Assembly: GCA_021014325.1 (NCBI GenBank)
Contig: CM037469.1
Span: forward strand, 19,305,701-19,369,700
DNA length: 64,000 nt
Origin: Plazaster borealis
Lineage: Eukaryota > Echinodermata > Asteroidea > Forcipulatida > Labidiasteridae
Direction of reading: 5' to 3'
The notes beneath the pieces are model-generated. The model searched no databases. It was not told the DNA's origin and saw only the letters and a list, made by a program, of their open reading frames with translations. Positions 13,001 through 28,000 of this stretch are shown here, piece after piece. A program made the translations under genes and the position numbers. Within the stretch, counting starts at the first letter, position 1. The number at the start of each line of letters is the position of its first letter.

Positions 13001-16000
13001 GGAGATTTATTCGATGGACCCTTTGCTGGCCGAGATCTTGTGTTCACTAAAGACAAAAATAAAGTATAAGAAAGCACTCCGTAAAATCTATCTTTTGTTG
13101 ACTATTAATGTTTTTGAAGGAACTTTCAGCATGCCATCCTAATTTACAAAAACACATTTTGCAACATTTTCAACAACTTTTGTATGTCAATATAAAGAAA
13201 GGTGGCAGGTGGTCTTTTGAAAATAGATTATTTTAAAATAAATTTAAGAGAACTTGAACGATACATAAGTTTATAGGCATTGTCAATTCCTGATATTCAG
13301 AACTCATTATCAATACTTATTACTTATCTACAGTTGAACAAAGTGTTCTCTTAAAAATAATATTCACCATCGTTTCATCAACTTGATCAAAATAATTTCT
13401 AGTTAATTACCTTTTCTCCCTCTTCCACTCTTTGTTGTCTTTTGTGTTTCCAACCTCTTGTGGTTAAACCAGCCCCTTCAACTACCCACCCCCTTTGTAT
13501 CCGTCTTTATTGTTCTCCCATGCTTTTCTGTGTGCGTTCATACCTCTCTATCCCTCTCTTCATTTCTTTTCACTTGACTGCTTCTGTTACACCGGTATAC
13601 TTGTTTGTGTGTGTTGTGTTGTGTTGTGTTGTGTTGTCATTTAGCCCCCCAGAAAGACTCTGCTAGGGTCGAAACGTCTGGCCATTAACTATTTTTTTGC
13701 AAATAAATTCCTTCTAAGATTTGTGGAAACTGGTACAACTGGTTAGATCCCGAATCTGGTATTTCCTTGTACGTGTGGGCCGTTGGAAGCAAACGGCTGT
13801 CGAGCAACGTTGTAAACTTTGTCAAAGTGTCTCGCCGAGAGCATGGTGCCTGCTCCGGATATGTGACCCTCCAGCACGGCGAGACCTACTACTCAACGCT
13901 TGTAGCATTCCACGGTGGTTATGACAAGTTGAATGTTTCGGCTTCATCAAATGGAGGTAATTTTACAAACTGCCTGTATCTTAATCCCAATTTGGATAAT
14001 CTCTCATTTATATCCTTAATAGTACTGAATTGTTAATGTTTCTCTAATCCTACCATGCCTAACCATGCAACTACTCTAAACAAGTCATATTATAGTAAAA
14101 TTGTGTCTCCAGAATGAGCCTTGTACCGTTATCAGTCCTTAAAATCAATGCATTGAGAGAAAAAACATCTCCCCTACTTAACAACTATATTGACATAACA
14201 TTGAAGTATTTAGAGCTATTCGTCCACTGGACACTACGAAAATTCATGGGAAAATTTTGAAATAAACAGAGATTCACTTAGTTCTCTGGAAGTTGACTTT
14301 TGTTTTTAACATTGAATTGTTACTCCTATATTCTGCCAGTGACTGTTGATCTAACTCCACCAGTCGAAGGAAGCGTCTATGACGGCCTCCCTCCAGGCCG
14401 AATGGACCTCAACTTCTCTTCTAAACCAGCCACAGTGTCAGCTCAGTGGCAGGGATTTTCTGATCCTGAGTCTGGCATTGAAGACTACCAAGTCACAATT
14501 TACCGCAAGCACGATGACAGGTAGGTTTGTCCATGTTTCTAATCAATGCAATTTCATCCAACACGTCCCTTCTGAATACCAAAATTAATATTCATTCAAC
14601 TACTCATTGCACCATAGCCAACCATCATACAGCTGATTTAGCATAAACGTTTGCTGTTCACGAAACAAATATTGCTCACAAGCACAAATTTTATGTGAAG
14701 TATAAACTTACTGAAAGAGAAGGTTGTTTGAAAACGCAAATTGTAAAAGGTTTTGCGGGGCATTATTTTCCTACTAAAAAGCTCTATAACAATGACAAAC
14801 ATGGTTCTCTTGAGTTCAAGAAGGAGGTTAAATTCCATTTCAAATCATTTGATTTCTTCTACTTTCTAAGTGAAAGTTCAACCAACGATTTCGAGGTTAT
14901 CCACGAGGCTGATTCAGTTGGCAACGACGTCTCATCAATTCAGTGGCATCATTTCCATCTTCACCACAAGGACCAGGTGTACATCAACCTACGTACAATC
15001 AACCAGGCTGTCAATCACATTGATACTCCAACCAATGGTTTCCTGGTTGATTTGACTCCTCCTATGCTACGATCCCTTGGAGACGGGCTTGTTGTTGGAC
15101 AAGATGCAGACTTCCAGGTTGGTAATATTTTGGAAAGTCGCCACTTTGTAAGACAATATTCAACGAAATGTAGCATACTGGCACTTAAAATTATTACCCA
15201 AGCTGTACTTCAGAGCAGCTTGTAGGTCTGATTCCTCCCAGGCTAATTGAAGGACAATATGAATTGTAATCCCGACAAGGTTAGTCTAATGACAAAGTCA
15301 CACAATGCAATTTACAAGCAACCCGTTTCAGTCTTTAATAAATAAAACAACCTTTGAAATATACGTGCTGAATGAGTGTTCCTTTTTCATGCAGAATAGT
15401 CCCGCACAATTCAACAGTTGAACAACAACTCGCCGGACAAATACGGCTGTAACAATGTGTACCCATAGATACTGCCCTAATGGCAAGCGCTGTGGATGAC
15501 TTTCACTTTTGTATAAATAATACAGTATAATAATAATAATAATAACAATAATAATAATAATAATAATACTAATAATTATGCTATATAGCATGTATACATG
15601 TATACAAATTTAATTACATAACATTAAAATCTCACTGACAACACATGCCAACAGTTAGTGAACACAATATATATATACAGTTAAAACCTGAGAAATTGCT
15701 CGAAAGATTTATTTTAAAAGTTTGTTTTAAGTTTACTCTTAAAAAGATTGACAGTCTCCACTTCTCGAATACAGACATCCAGATCATTCCACATTTTAGG
15801 GGCAATAACAGAAAAAGCCTAATCTCCCATAGTGCATTACCTAGTATTAATAAACTGCAATTTCGTCTTATCACATGAAATTCGAGTAGTTCTGGAAGAA
15901 CTAGACGTGTGTAAAAGATCAGCAAGATAATGAGGTCCAATACCATTTAGACATTTAAAAACTAAGATACACAATTTACACATATTTTTAAACTTGACTG

Positions 16001-19000
16001 GAAGCCAATGCAGCTTCATAAGTACTGGAGTAATGTGAAAAGTGTCTGTGTACAGCACAGGGGAGTATAGGGGTTTTTAAGTGACCACGCCCTTTTCAAT
16101 TGGTTTGTTGTTTGCTACAGACATACACTGATAGTCTTGCTGTTCATTGGGACTACTTTGACGAGGAATCTGGAATTTCATCATATGAGTTGGCCATTTA
16201 TGAAATGCGACAGGGTAACAAACGCAAGGTTTTCCCAGCAGGTAACATTTAAGCTGTTTTTTATTAAAGGCTAATAATAAGTTAAAAATCTTTAAAAAAA
16301 AACACGTTCTTCAGCAGCAATTTCAGATACAGTCGACTTGAATGAAGTTGATTAACTTTAAAATGATTTGGAAGGGTATAAATTTATGTGTTGTCATATC
16401 CGAATTGTTATTTAACTCCTAGAAAAAACTAAACATCTGATTACAATGTTGCCAGTGATGTGAATAAAAAGATGGTGTCCTTTTTTTAGACTCGGATCCA
16501 AATAGCTTCGAGCAGATACCAGATGTTACTACCAAATCCCACGTGCAAAATGGATTGTCACTTCGTGCAGGGGCCGTCTACATCACACACATCAAGGCTC
16601 ACAACCAGGCTAAACTGATAGCATCACATGAGACTAGCGGTATCAGGGTAGACCCTACGCCACCTGTGGTAGGTGAAGATTAGCCTGAGACTGCTAAAAA
16701 AGCAGAACAGGTTCATATTTAACTACGCTTTTTTTTATTCAACAAATTTACAGCTTAAAATTGTCATTATAGTCCGATAATTGCAATCGAAACAGGAATT
16801 TAAAGCATCAAATTTTTCTTTTACCTTATTTTCCTCCAATTTGTGAAAAACATGCTCCAGATTTTACAAATGAATCTAATTTTGCTAGGCTAACATTTAA
16901 AATTGATTAAATTCCAGTTATTTGTTAGCAATGTAACTAACATTTTTTCATGTTTGAGGTCCAAGGGTTTAAAATATATATCCCCTCCTCTGTTTTCGCT
17001 TGGTTTGAGCAGCAAAAGATACAAACATCTATCACTTCTACTTTTTGGCTAGGTTTGAGGAACAAGGGATAGAAAATGTTATCACCTCCTCATTTCGGCT
17101 AGGTTTGAGGAACAAGGGATATAAAATGATATCCCATCATCTTTTCTGCTGGATTTGAGGAACAAGCGATGGAAAATCCCATCCCTTCCTCATTTCGGCT
17201 AAGTTTGAGGAACAAGGGATAGAACATTATATCCCCTCTTTCTTCTTCTGGGTTTGAGGAAAATGTTATCGCTTTACTTAAATTATAACCACCCGAACCA
17301 CAAATAAACTTGTATTTTTGTCAGATTTCCCAATAATGAAGTGTCATAGTAAATAAAAAGGTGAGCGTATTTTTATTTTGATACTATGATGCAATTAAAA
17401 GTTTGGAGTACAAAATGTGGCAAATTGTTTTGCTAACAAAAAGGGATAAATCAAAAACCTGTTGAAAATATTTTTCAAAGTTCACCAGTTTCTTACTTTG
17501 TTCCTCCAGAGATATGTTAAGGAGAAAAACAGCATGGTTTTAAAATGTTAAGAACAACTTCAATAACAAATGCTATACATTACTCTAAAAAGTGAAAAAT
17601 GAAAAACTGTAGATAAAAATGAACCGTTGCAATTGTATTTATATATTGTATACATTAATATTGCTATGTAGCATTGAATTGGATAAGGCAAAAATTACAA
17701 TCGTAATACAAAACTTGTATCAACAGTTTCCAAAAACCCAAAAATATATAAGAACACAATAAATATGAAACAGTAATCTAAAACAGTATTAAATTAATAA
17801 GTTATCGTAGCAGACATTAAGCAAAATATGCCTTTGTTATATATATATAAAATGCTCTCAGGTGTAATCCTTATTTTCATTTTACTTTGAAGGTAAGGTA
17901 CGTACGTGGTGGGAATCTAGATGGTGGAGACGAAGAAGTCATCAATGGATATCTATTCCAGAACAGTCGCTCCACAATTCAGGCGTCCTGGCTGGGAACT
18001 GATGGTCAAAGTGGTATTAAGAACTACTGGGTTGCGGTTGGCACAGCTCCAAGTAAGAAAACGAGACTGCGATAAATCAACTCCAGAGGGTGCTATTCTC
18101 CCAACGTTGGTTGTCAAGTCATGTTTCATGGTTATTGAAAGTATACTGTGGAAGTGTTATTCTGTGTAAAGTTTATCAACTCATTTCATTGTGGCATCGC
18201 AGTTCTTACCTCGTCATTGATGCAATATTCTTATCGTCTGTACCCTAATTGTAATAGAAACATCGTTTATTTTAAGTCTGAAATGATCAAGAGTCAAGTT
18301 ATATATTGAAAATCTGTTATTGGATGTGGCAGATGGCGCTCCGTAGGTGTTTGTCATTTCGGATCTTTCCACTCCAATTTGAAGTGATTGCATAATAGCA
18401 ACCCTATTATATTTAACCACCATTGGGAAGATCCAATCTTTCTCTTTCCAAAACTACAGCTTTTTAACAAATGGCCTTTGTGCTCAGGCTTGAGTGCTTT
18501 TGTGTGTGTTATCTTGGGCGACTATAGTCGCCATTGGGGCTCAAGCAGGGTATAGTGCACAGTCGACTAAAGTCGCCATTGGGGCTGAAAGGGTTAATAT
18601 TGTATTAACATTTAGAAAATGAGTGGGAATTGACATTTTAAAATCATATTCAGTGTTGGCTTACTGTGATTAAAAAGTGTGCTAACCTCATTTTGTTTCT
18701 TTAGAAACTGAAAACATCAAAGCCTTCAAAGCATTGGGACCAAAAAGCGACGATGTCTTGCTGAACCTTGACCTAGAAGTTACAAACAAATCAACATGTA
18801 ATGATGAAGAGTTCACCATGGACTGCCGCCCTGTCTACTACGTATGCGTGAAGAGCGAGAATGGTGCGGGGGCCTTCAGTGACGTCATGTGTTCCTCACC
18901 AATCAGAGTTGTCGAAGAGGATCAGACAGGTTTGTTTCAATAAAGACAATAATCAACAATCTAAACTTTTTGGGGACGTTTTGGGTAGCTGAAACAAAGC

Positions 19001-22000
19001 AACCTATTTGGATGATAAACTTTGTTCCTTCTATTTTGGAATGTTCTATGTTGCCTTTGATGTTCAAATTAATAGTTTATTATACGGCTGTGACTTCTCA
19101 ATTTCTGACTCAGGGTACGTGACTGATGGACCAAGCATGCTTCAGGACAAAGATGCTCAAAAAGAGAGAGAAGTTGTCACAATTTGGTTTGATGAATTTG
19201 AGGTAAGATAAATTAAACCTTTTCATTTTTATAAAAATGATCGTATAGAAGAAACAATCATCATCACTATGCTATTTCTAACTATTTTCTTTTTACAGAG
19301 CCAGTTGCATGGTATATCTTCCTATGAGTGGGCAGTCGGTGCGACCCCTGGAGGAGAAGACATCCAACCTTTGACCTCAGATGGAGTAGTGCTTGGAAGT
19401 GACCGTGACTTGCCAGGTAAGGTTATCTCATCAGTTAAATCTTCTACTATAATAAATAACATTACAATGTAGTGCTTTGTATGAAAATAATTCATTTTAA
19501 AATTGAAATTTCAATACTATGACGCAAGTTTAAGGTATTTTTCATTTTTATGTTTAACAGGTCTTGCCGGTCAGGGCAAGGCACAGTCTCCACTACCTCT
19601 CCAGCATGGCGTGACGTATTACAGCACCGTCCGTGCGATCACCAACGATGACAATGTCTTAGAAACTGTCTCCAATGGTTTCACGGTAGATGTTACACCG
19701 CCAAGCATTAACATCACTGACTTTGGTCAATATGACACAACTTTAGATTTGGTAAGTGGTGACGTAATCTGAAATTGGTTCAATGATTGTTTTAAAAATC
19801 CTTCAAAATTGGTTCCCTTTTTTCTCTTTGTTATTTGCTTTTTAACTTTGTTTTCTTTTAAAAAGAACAAATAGTTAACACTAAGAGAAGCAAATGCTGC
19901 TGATTTGTTTTAATTCAATGAAACCCCTTTTTTGAGATACTAAACCGTGTAAACTTTTAAGTGTAAAACTAAACCATTTCGACATGTACTAATTGTTGCA
20001 AATCAATTGTGAACCATTGTGTAAATTGCCAGAATGATTCAATTTGTTGTGTTTTAGTCTAGGGAACCTCTATTCATCTGTTCAGACCATTATACCCCAA
20101 AAATTGTGTCTCCGAACACTGTTAGTTACCCGTATCATGCTATTTTGTTTCCTGCTCATTATTCTTGTTTTATACTTTTGCTTCAGGGCTTTGGTGGTGT
20201 CCAGCTTTATCAGTCCTTTGTCGACTCTATCGATGCCATGTGGGATGTGGAGGACTTGGAGAGTAACCTCATTGCAACATACTTTTCCGTGGGAAAGTAT
20301 GCAGGATCGAATGACGTGTTTCCTCTGACACAAACAAACAATTCCTACATCCCTTCGTCTTTGGTAAAACCTGCACACGAAGGTAATTTTGCTAATTTGA
20401 TCTTAACGAGGGAAGACACTTTGAAACAATCGAAAGTCTCAAACAATTAATATAAAAAAAAATCCCGAAAATGCTCATTTCAAAGCAGATTGTTAATGCT
20501 TCTCTAATTCATTTGCATGTCTTAAAAATCCAACTTTGAATTGAATCCAAATCCAAATTATGATATACTTATCATCGCCAAGCCTCCTAAAATACATGAT
20601 TTCTTTTAAGAAAAAAAGTGTAATCCGGCTTGTTGGTGGAGATTGTTTTTCTCCTTTTAAAATAATACTTATTATTTTGATGTCAGGTTTGACAAATGTT
20701 CTGACTGTCCATGCCATCAATAGTGTTGGGCTGAAGCAAACAGTTTATACTACCAGTTTAACCGTAGATACCACTCCACCAAGTGCTGGTAAGGTATGTA
20801 TCCCGCGTGCAAACTATATATTCAACCAATTCACATGTATATAGGGAGAGCTGCACAGTTCATAATGATAGGAGCTGTCATAATGGCTTTTACTTTGTCT
20901 CCCTCTGCTAGGTCTTGTGCCCATCTTTCATACATGCAGATAGTGCTCTCAAGTGCAGCTGGACTGGTTTCCTAGATGATGAGTCGGGAATTGAGTATGT
21001 AAGGTTTCTTGTTGGTACTGCCAAGGGTCTGAATGATGTGTTTGTGTCAGACAATTTACCTGGCTATATGACACACTACAGTGCCACAGGTAAGAACAAC
21101 CAAGATCTCTCTTCTTGTATCTACCCATACATTTCAATAATTGGGCAATGTTGGCAAACTTGTGTCCTTTTTGTGTGGTGTTATCTCAGCCACTCTGTTT
21201 TGGAGATACAGTACTGTGGCGGGCACAGACCGTTATCCAGTCTATGATTATTAACTCGGACCCTTTCCCTTGCTAGCTCAAGTTAAAGTCACTAAGCGGA
21301 CTTAAGGCTGAGTGACGAGATTCGTTTGGGAGGAAGTATACCGCCCGATTATAAAAGATTGTACACCTCTCTGTCAGAGTACACACAGTTCCCTAAAATA
21401 ATCACACAAATAGGACACAGTTTAACAATGACCTTGACCTCAAAAGTAATTTATTGACATTCACCTTCAACTCCAGAAGTTGGGCAAAATAACCTAGCCT
21501 GTAAGCACTTAGAATGTGAGACCCCAAATTATCTACAAGTCATGTAAACAACTACCTAGCAATACTCAATACCAGTGAAAGGCAACACATACACAGAGCA
21601 CCACGCCGCGGTTGCACGCCTAGCCCAGCGCAACACCAGCTGCCTTGGGCCTTGAGCACACAGCTCGGTCCCGGCAACAACACACGACCCGCTCCGCTAC
21701 ACAGCCCTCCCAGAATCCAGTAGTTGTCTGCCTCGCACACAGCGACGGCAACCATTGGGTCGTTGCACTTAACCCAGTTCAACTACACCGCAGTACAGCT
21801 AGCTCCGGCTGATCGTCTTGTGTATTTATCACGACGATCGCCTGCACGCGCACAGCCTTAAATAACGCTGCCTAAAATGCACAAATACCGCCAAAATTCA
21901 CACAGAAAATAACACACTCACGTCTCTGTTCTAATCTTCTTCCCCACAGGCTCCTTTTACCCTCAATATTACTCCCAATTTACACAAAGTAATGAATAAC

Positions 22001-25000
22001 TCTCATATACTTACTATACTTGCTGCACTCAAATTTCTGGAACAAGTCCCTCCCTGCAACCCAAAACAGCAGCTTTTATCACGCTTTCCTGAAAGCCATG
22101 TGCACGCCCAACAGCGCACAATATCTTACATAAACTCAACTAACTTCTTAAAAGTTACGGGCAACTAGCCCAACTGAACTACAACTACCGCACCAATCAG
22201 AGTTCACCTGACTTCTCGTGGCGGGAACTTGCACCTTGCACCAACCCTATTGGTGCAAGCTGAACACATGACTGATGACGTCGTTCACATATCACGTGCG
22301 ACGTCACATGACGAATTCAACTCATGCAATTCCATCACAAAGGCCCGAGCTTGGCCGAGTATGACCCCATACTCTTAGCCATACCTAACTATATCATGGA
22401 ATTCATGTAACTTCACAAACTTTTAAAATACAATATAACACATAAGAAAACACCTTTAAGCCAATTACGTATGCACAGAAAGTCCCCCTGAAACTTCACC
22501 TAAATTTGCTCATTAAATATGCACAAGTTTAACTCAAAGAAAATTTTCACCAAAATTTGCTCGTTACGTATGCGCAAAGTTTCTAACATGACCAGGACTT
22601 TACACTTTATACAAAAAAATGGACTTACTTGATTTTACACAGAATACAACATGTGATCTTTGGCTGATTACACTTGCATAGCTTCGTTCTTTACACAAAA
22701 TCAAACATTTCGTCTTAAATTACACATTTACACACTGATTCAAAATTTACCTGGGATTCCTTACACAATGATCAAAATGGACTTTTCGCTTATACATGGC
22801 AAAGATCAAGGCACTACGTTACATAAATAAACACTTATGGATATGAAAATAGACATAGAAAAATATATGATGTACTAAAACCTGTAAATGCTGGCAAAAG
22901 GGATAAGATACCTTATGAACCATGGCAAGAAACTAATAGTAAGAAACTAATGACAAGGGAACCCGACTGGCTTGCCCTCCTCGTCAACCTGTACTTGATG
23001 GAAGTGTTGGGTGCGCGACTCCTCTCTTGATTACCCGGCCATCTAGGATGTACTCTGCGGTGATGTGTCGCTTCACTATAGCGAATCTCATCCTCTTTGG
23101 CAGTGGGGCAGCCAGGCCTCCCTCTGGGAACAACTGGGTAGGGGGTCGGTCAAGGGTTGGTGCCGTTGAGGAGGCAGACGATGAAGTGGAGGATGAGGCT
23201 GCGGCTGCAGCTTCCCTCATCTGCTCTAACATAGCCCGTGGTTTCCCACCTGTTCCCCGGGCAGGGCCGGCGACTTTTGGGATCGGGGCGATTGGACTCA
23301 TTTGCTCTTCTGTCTGAGCAGGTGGGGCAACTGTGGGGGGCCAGGCTGTGTCCTGTAGCTCTGCCATCGGGGTTGGCGACAGAGATAACACAGCTACCTC
23401 CCTGCAGAGGCATCTCAACATTCTCTGAACGGGGTCCCCAGCTGACTCCACCTCCACTCTGGCCACTGACGGTTCCCCTGTCTGCAGTGCATCGCTGGCT
23501 CTTCTGTTAGACTCTGGGTGAGCCTCTCTGAGGTGGCGCATGATGGTCCCAAGTTGACCAGCTTTGTATGAGCAAAACTCACAGGACAGGGTTCTCTCCA
23601 TGCTGTGCCTCGATGTGCTGCCACAGGCCCGGCCTGTTGGGGTAGGAGTTCATGCACTGCCTGCATCTGTAACGCCGAGGTTTGGCGACCACCTTGCCAG
23701 CTCCTTTCTGCATCCTGACTGGTTTGATAAATATAGAAAGAAACGAGAGCAAGAGAGGGGTCATTACTCTACTGCAACCAATCTCACAACAACTCTCCCA
23801 AATAAACCACTACGTACAACAACTTCAGGGGAACTTTCCCTTCCCTTCAAAACTTAATTTTTGTTACAATGCACTGTGACTTTAGCGCAACTACATATGG
23901 GAATTTTCATCCTTCCCGCTCAAAACACTAAATATTTACAACGATTGGCCCTAACGATACCTAAGAGGCAACCTGTGTGTTCGCCTCGGGTTATGCCTGG
24001 CCAGCGTGTTCACTTTTTCTACTGGCAGATTACTCTGCATGTCTTCACCCAGTCCTTCTGCATCAGAGGCAGGGACCAACTCATTGTTGCTGGGGACAAC
24101 CTCCTCTAGGAGCTCTCCACCTCCAGAACCTCCTCCTGTGAGGTGTAACCTTCTCGATGAGGGGCTCTCTGTCACCTCCTCACGAGGGGCAGCCACCTCT
24201 CCAGCAAGGGGCTTTCCGTCACCACCTCACTAGATGGACTGTCCCAAGGTTCAATTGCCTCCCAACATACGGCTTCAACCTGTCAACATGGACAACTTTG
24301 AGTTTGCCTCCCTTCCTCAACTGGATGCGAACAACCACATCAGACAGTTTCTTAACCACGAGCCAAGGTCCTTCCCATCGCAATTGCAGTTTGGGGACAA
24401 GTGCTTTTTCTTGGCCAGGTTGAACAACCACACAAACTGTCCCTCTCTCAGACCATGCTCTGATGCACGCCTGTCATAGTTCTTCTTCTGTCTCTTGGCA
24501 CTCTTGCCGAGACACTCCTCTGCCCTACCATGTGCTATTTGCATGTTACCCCTCAACCTTTCGGCAAAGTCAGTTTTGGTGTCTTCCTGATTTTCGGGAC
24601 ACCCTGCCACCAAATCTACTGGAAGATAAACCTCCCGGCCAAGCATCATCATGTTTGGCGACTCTCCAGTCGATTCCTGAGGAGTACATCGATACACAAA
24701 GGTGGCATAGGAAGGAACTCATCCCAGTCCTTCTGCCTCTTCTTTGGATCGATCATGACTGACACCATGTTGATTAGCGTCTTATTAAACCTTTCAACCA
24801 TGCCATCTGATTTTGGATTATAGGCGGTCGTTCGGGTTTTGTGATTCCAAGGAGCCGGCACATCTCACTAAACACCTCAGATTCAAAATTCCGGCCCTGA
24901 TCAGAATGAAGTTCTTGGGGCACCCCAAACTTACAAACAAATTCGTTCACCAGTTTCAGGGCAACCGTACCCGCAGTGGAGTCAGGAAGCGGATATGCCT

Positions 25001-28000
25001 CCATCCACTTGGTGCAATAGTCACCCACCACCATGATCCACAGGTTACCACTGTCTGTCTTAGGCAGTGGCCCGAGCAAGTCTATTGCTACCCGTTCCAT
25101 AGGAACGCCAACACGATACTGCTGTAAAGGCAACCCTTCTCTTTGCAGCAGACTTCCTCCTGGCACAGAGGTCACAAACCCTCAAACATGACCGAACATC
25201 CGCAGACATTCCTGGCCAAAAATACCTGTATTTGACCTTGGCGAGTGTCTTATTAACACCTAAGTGTCCACTGAGTTGCCCACCATGCAACTCACTGAGG
25301 ATACCCTTCCTGAACTTCTGTGGCAAGACCAGGAGCCATCTTATCAACTTCCCATCATCCGACTCCCATCGTTTGTAGAGAAGCCCCTCCTTGACTTCTA
25401 GTTGATCCCATTGGGACCAATAGGTCTTGGAGGCTACTGAGGAGTGGGACTGCGTCTTCCACTCTGGACGACTACTACCATCCTCTTTGGACTTGAGGAC
25501 CCAACTCATCGTCCCATCGCCCAGCTGTGCCTCTCGCAAAGCATCCCTCGAAATGATAGGTCTGGCCTCCAGACCCCTTACAATCAACTCCTCACCCTTA
25601 GGTTTTACCCCGGGTTTCTCACCGCTTGGCTGCTCATCATTGGTCATCTCTTGTCGGCCGCACTGTTTGCACTGTCTCCGCGACAACCCATCAGCGTTGC
25701 CATGCTTTCTACCAGGTCTATGCTCCACCGTCAAGTCATACTGTGAGATGACTTCCATCCATCGAGCCAGCTGACCCTCCGGGTTCTTAAAATTAAGGAC
25801 CCACCGCAATGCAGCATGGTCAGTTCTTACTTTGACCTTCTGACCATACAAATACTGTTTGAAATACTTCAAATACATGACCACAGCCAACAACTCACGT
25901 CGAGTCACGCAATAGTTGCGCTCAGGTCTACTGAGCTTGCGACTTGCGTAAGCCAGGACTTTTTCCTCACCATCTTGGACCTGTGAGAGTACCGCCCCGA
26001 TGCCCTCTCCACTGGCATCGGTGTCCAAGACAAAATCACCTTCTGGATTGGGGTATGACAAGATTGGGGCAGACTGCATTCTGTCCTTCAACTCATCAAA
26101 TGCCCCTTGGCAAGACTCCGTCCATGCAAACTCCCTTGATTTCTCAGTCAAGGCATGCAACGGACTGGCAATTTCCGCAAACCTACAAATGAACTTCCGG
26201 TAATAAGAGGCGAGGCCCAAAAAGCTTCTCACATCTCTTACACACTTCGGAGTAGGCCATTCGGCTACAGCTTTCACCTTTTCCGGGTCTGTTGCTAGGC
26301 CCTCTGAGGACACAATGTGCCCCAGATAAGCCACTGACGTTTGAAGCAAGTGACACTTGCTGGGCTTCAATTTGAGTCCTGCATGTCGCAATCTGTCCAA
26401 CACAACTCTCAGACGATGTAGAGTTTCCATTACTGTTCGACCAAAAACAATGACATCGTCTAAGTAAACCAACAAGATCTCCCACTGCAACCCAGCCATG
26501 ACCTTTTCCATGAGCCGTTCAAACGTTGCCGGGGCGTTGCATAACCCAAAGGGCATGCATTTCCACTTGTACAAACCATTTCTCACAACAAATGTTGACT
26601 TTTGGCTGGCGTCCTCATCAAGAGCAACTTGCCAATACCCTGATGCCAAGTCAAGTGTCGTAAACCACTTAGCCCCATTCAGAGCGTCAAAAGTTTCATC
26701 GATACGTGGCACAGGATATGCATCTTTGATGGTGACTGCGTTCAACTTTCTGTAATCCACACAGAAACGCTGAGTCCCATCCTTTTTCCGAACCAAAACA
26801 ACATTTGCAGCCCACGGACTGTCTGAGGGCTCAATAACACCTCTCTTCTCGAGATCTGCCACCTGTCTCTGGATTTCTTGCTGATTGCAGTAGGGGTGCT
26901 TTCTTGGCCTTTCTTTGACTGGCCTGGCACTTCCCGTCTTAATTTGGTGTTCAACAATATTGGTTTTTCCAATGTCATGTTCTCCCCTTGAGAACACATC
27001 CTGATAGTCATGCAAGCACTTCTGAACCTCACTGTAGTACTTAGCCTCAAGGTTGGCCGTACCCCGCTCATATAAGTCGTGCAAGTGCACAGGAGAGTAT
27101 TCACTGCACTCGGTGGAGATGCTAATTCTCCATACCCAGAGTCGGCCTCAACTTCGGAGAGGGTTCCCACTGTGGTCCCCTCACGGGCCACCTTCTCTCC
27201 CCTACCAGGGTTGAACACCCTCAATGGAATAACTTCCGACTCGCCATCTACCAGGGACCTGGCCAGCACCAAGCCCTTCTTCGCCAACTCACCGCCACCC
27301 TCAATAGGTTCAACCATGGCCGGACCTATCAAAGCAGCCTTCCTTCGAGCAATAACGCCCGGGACAACAGCCTCATGGCCCGATGGAATCACTGTAGTTC
27401 TTAAAACTACCACACGCCCAATGAAGGATTCACCAGCCTTGCCAGTGCACTTTATTCGCTCACCATTGAGCCTCCATTCCTTCGACTGGAAATCTAGTGT
27501 TCCACCAGTGGGCAGTAGAAAGTCCATCCCCAGAATGCCTGGGTATTTCATTTCTGTGAAAATGGCCTTCACCATGTGTGTTGTCCTTCCAACTTGCACT
27601 TCCACAGGTGCCTTCCCAGGGTGGGAATACGACTACCATCAACCTGTCTAACAACCACACCATCTGTCTCCAAGACGGGTCTTTGCTCCTTGGGTATTTC
27701 GTAATAGATTGAACTACTTATCAATGTGTCGGTGGACCCCGTATCGATTAAAAATCGACACTTGGTAGCCCTTACCGACCCTTCTACAAACATACCCATG
27801 CGGGGAGTAACACCAGGTCCGGGCAGAGTAACTTCTCTTTGCCCATCCCCATGCTTAGACCTCTCCTCTATGTCGTCATTGTCATGTTGGCGTTTGGACC
27901 CTCTTGAACATCCAGCCTGACTGGGGATCCTGCAGGAGGCTGATTGGCGTTTCCCGACACCCGAGTCTTCGTTTTTCGGGGCTTCTTGCACTCTCGTGCG

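Noticed and set aside
21552..21782. Open frame within the LTR, repeated at 30343-30573
   Set aside because: Identical because the LTRs are identical; short, no family motif, lies in the non-coding LTR.
23027..23510. Plus-strand open frames over the zinc-finger ORF
   Set aside because: They lie opposite the minus-strand finger ORF and show no motif of their own.
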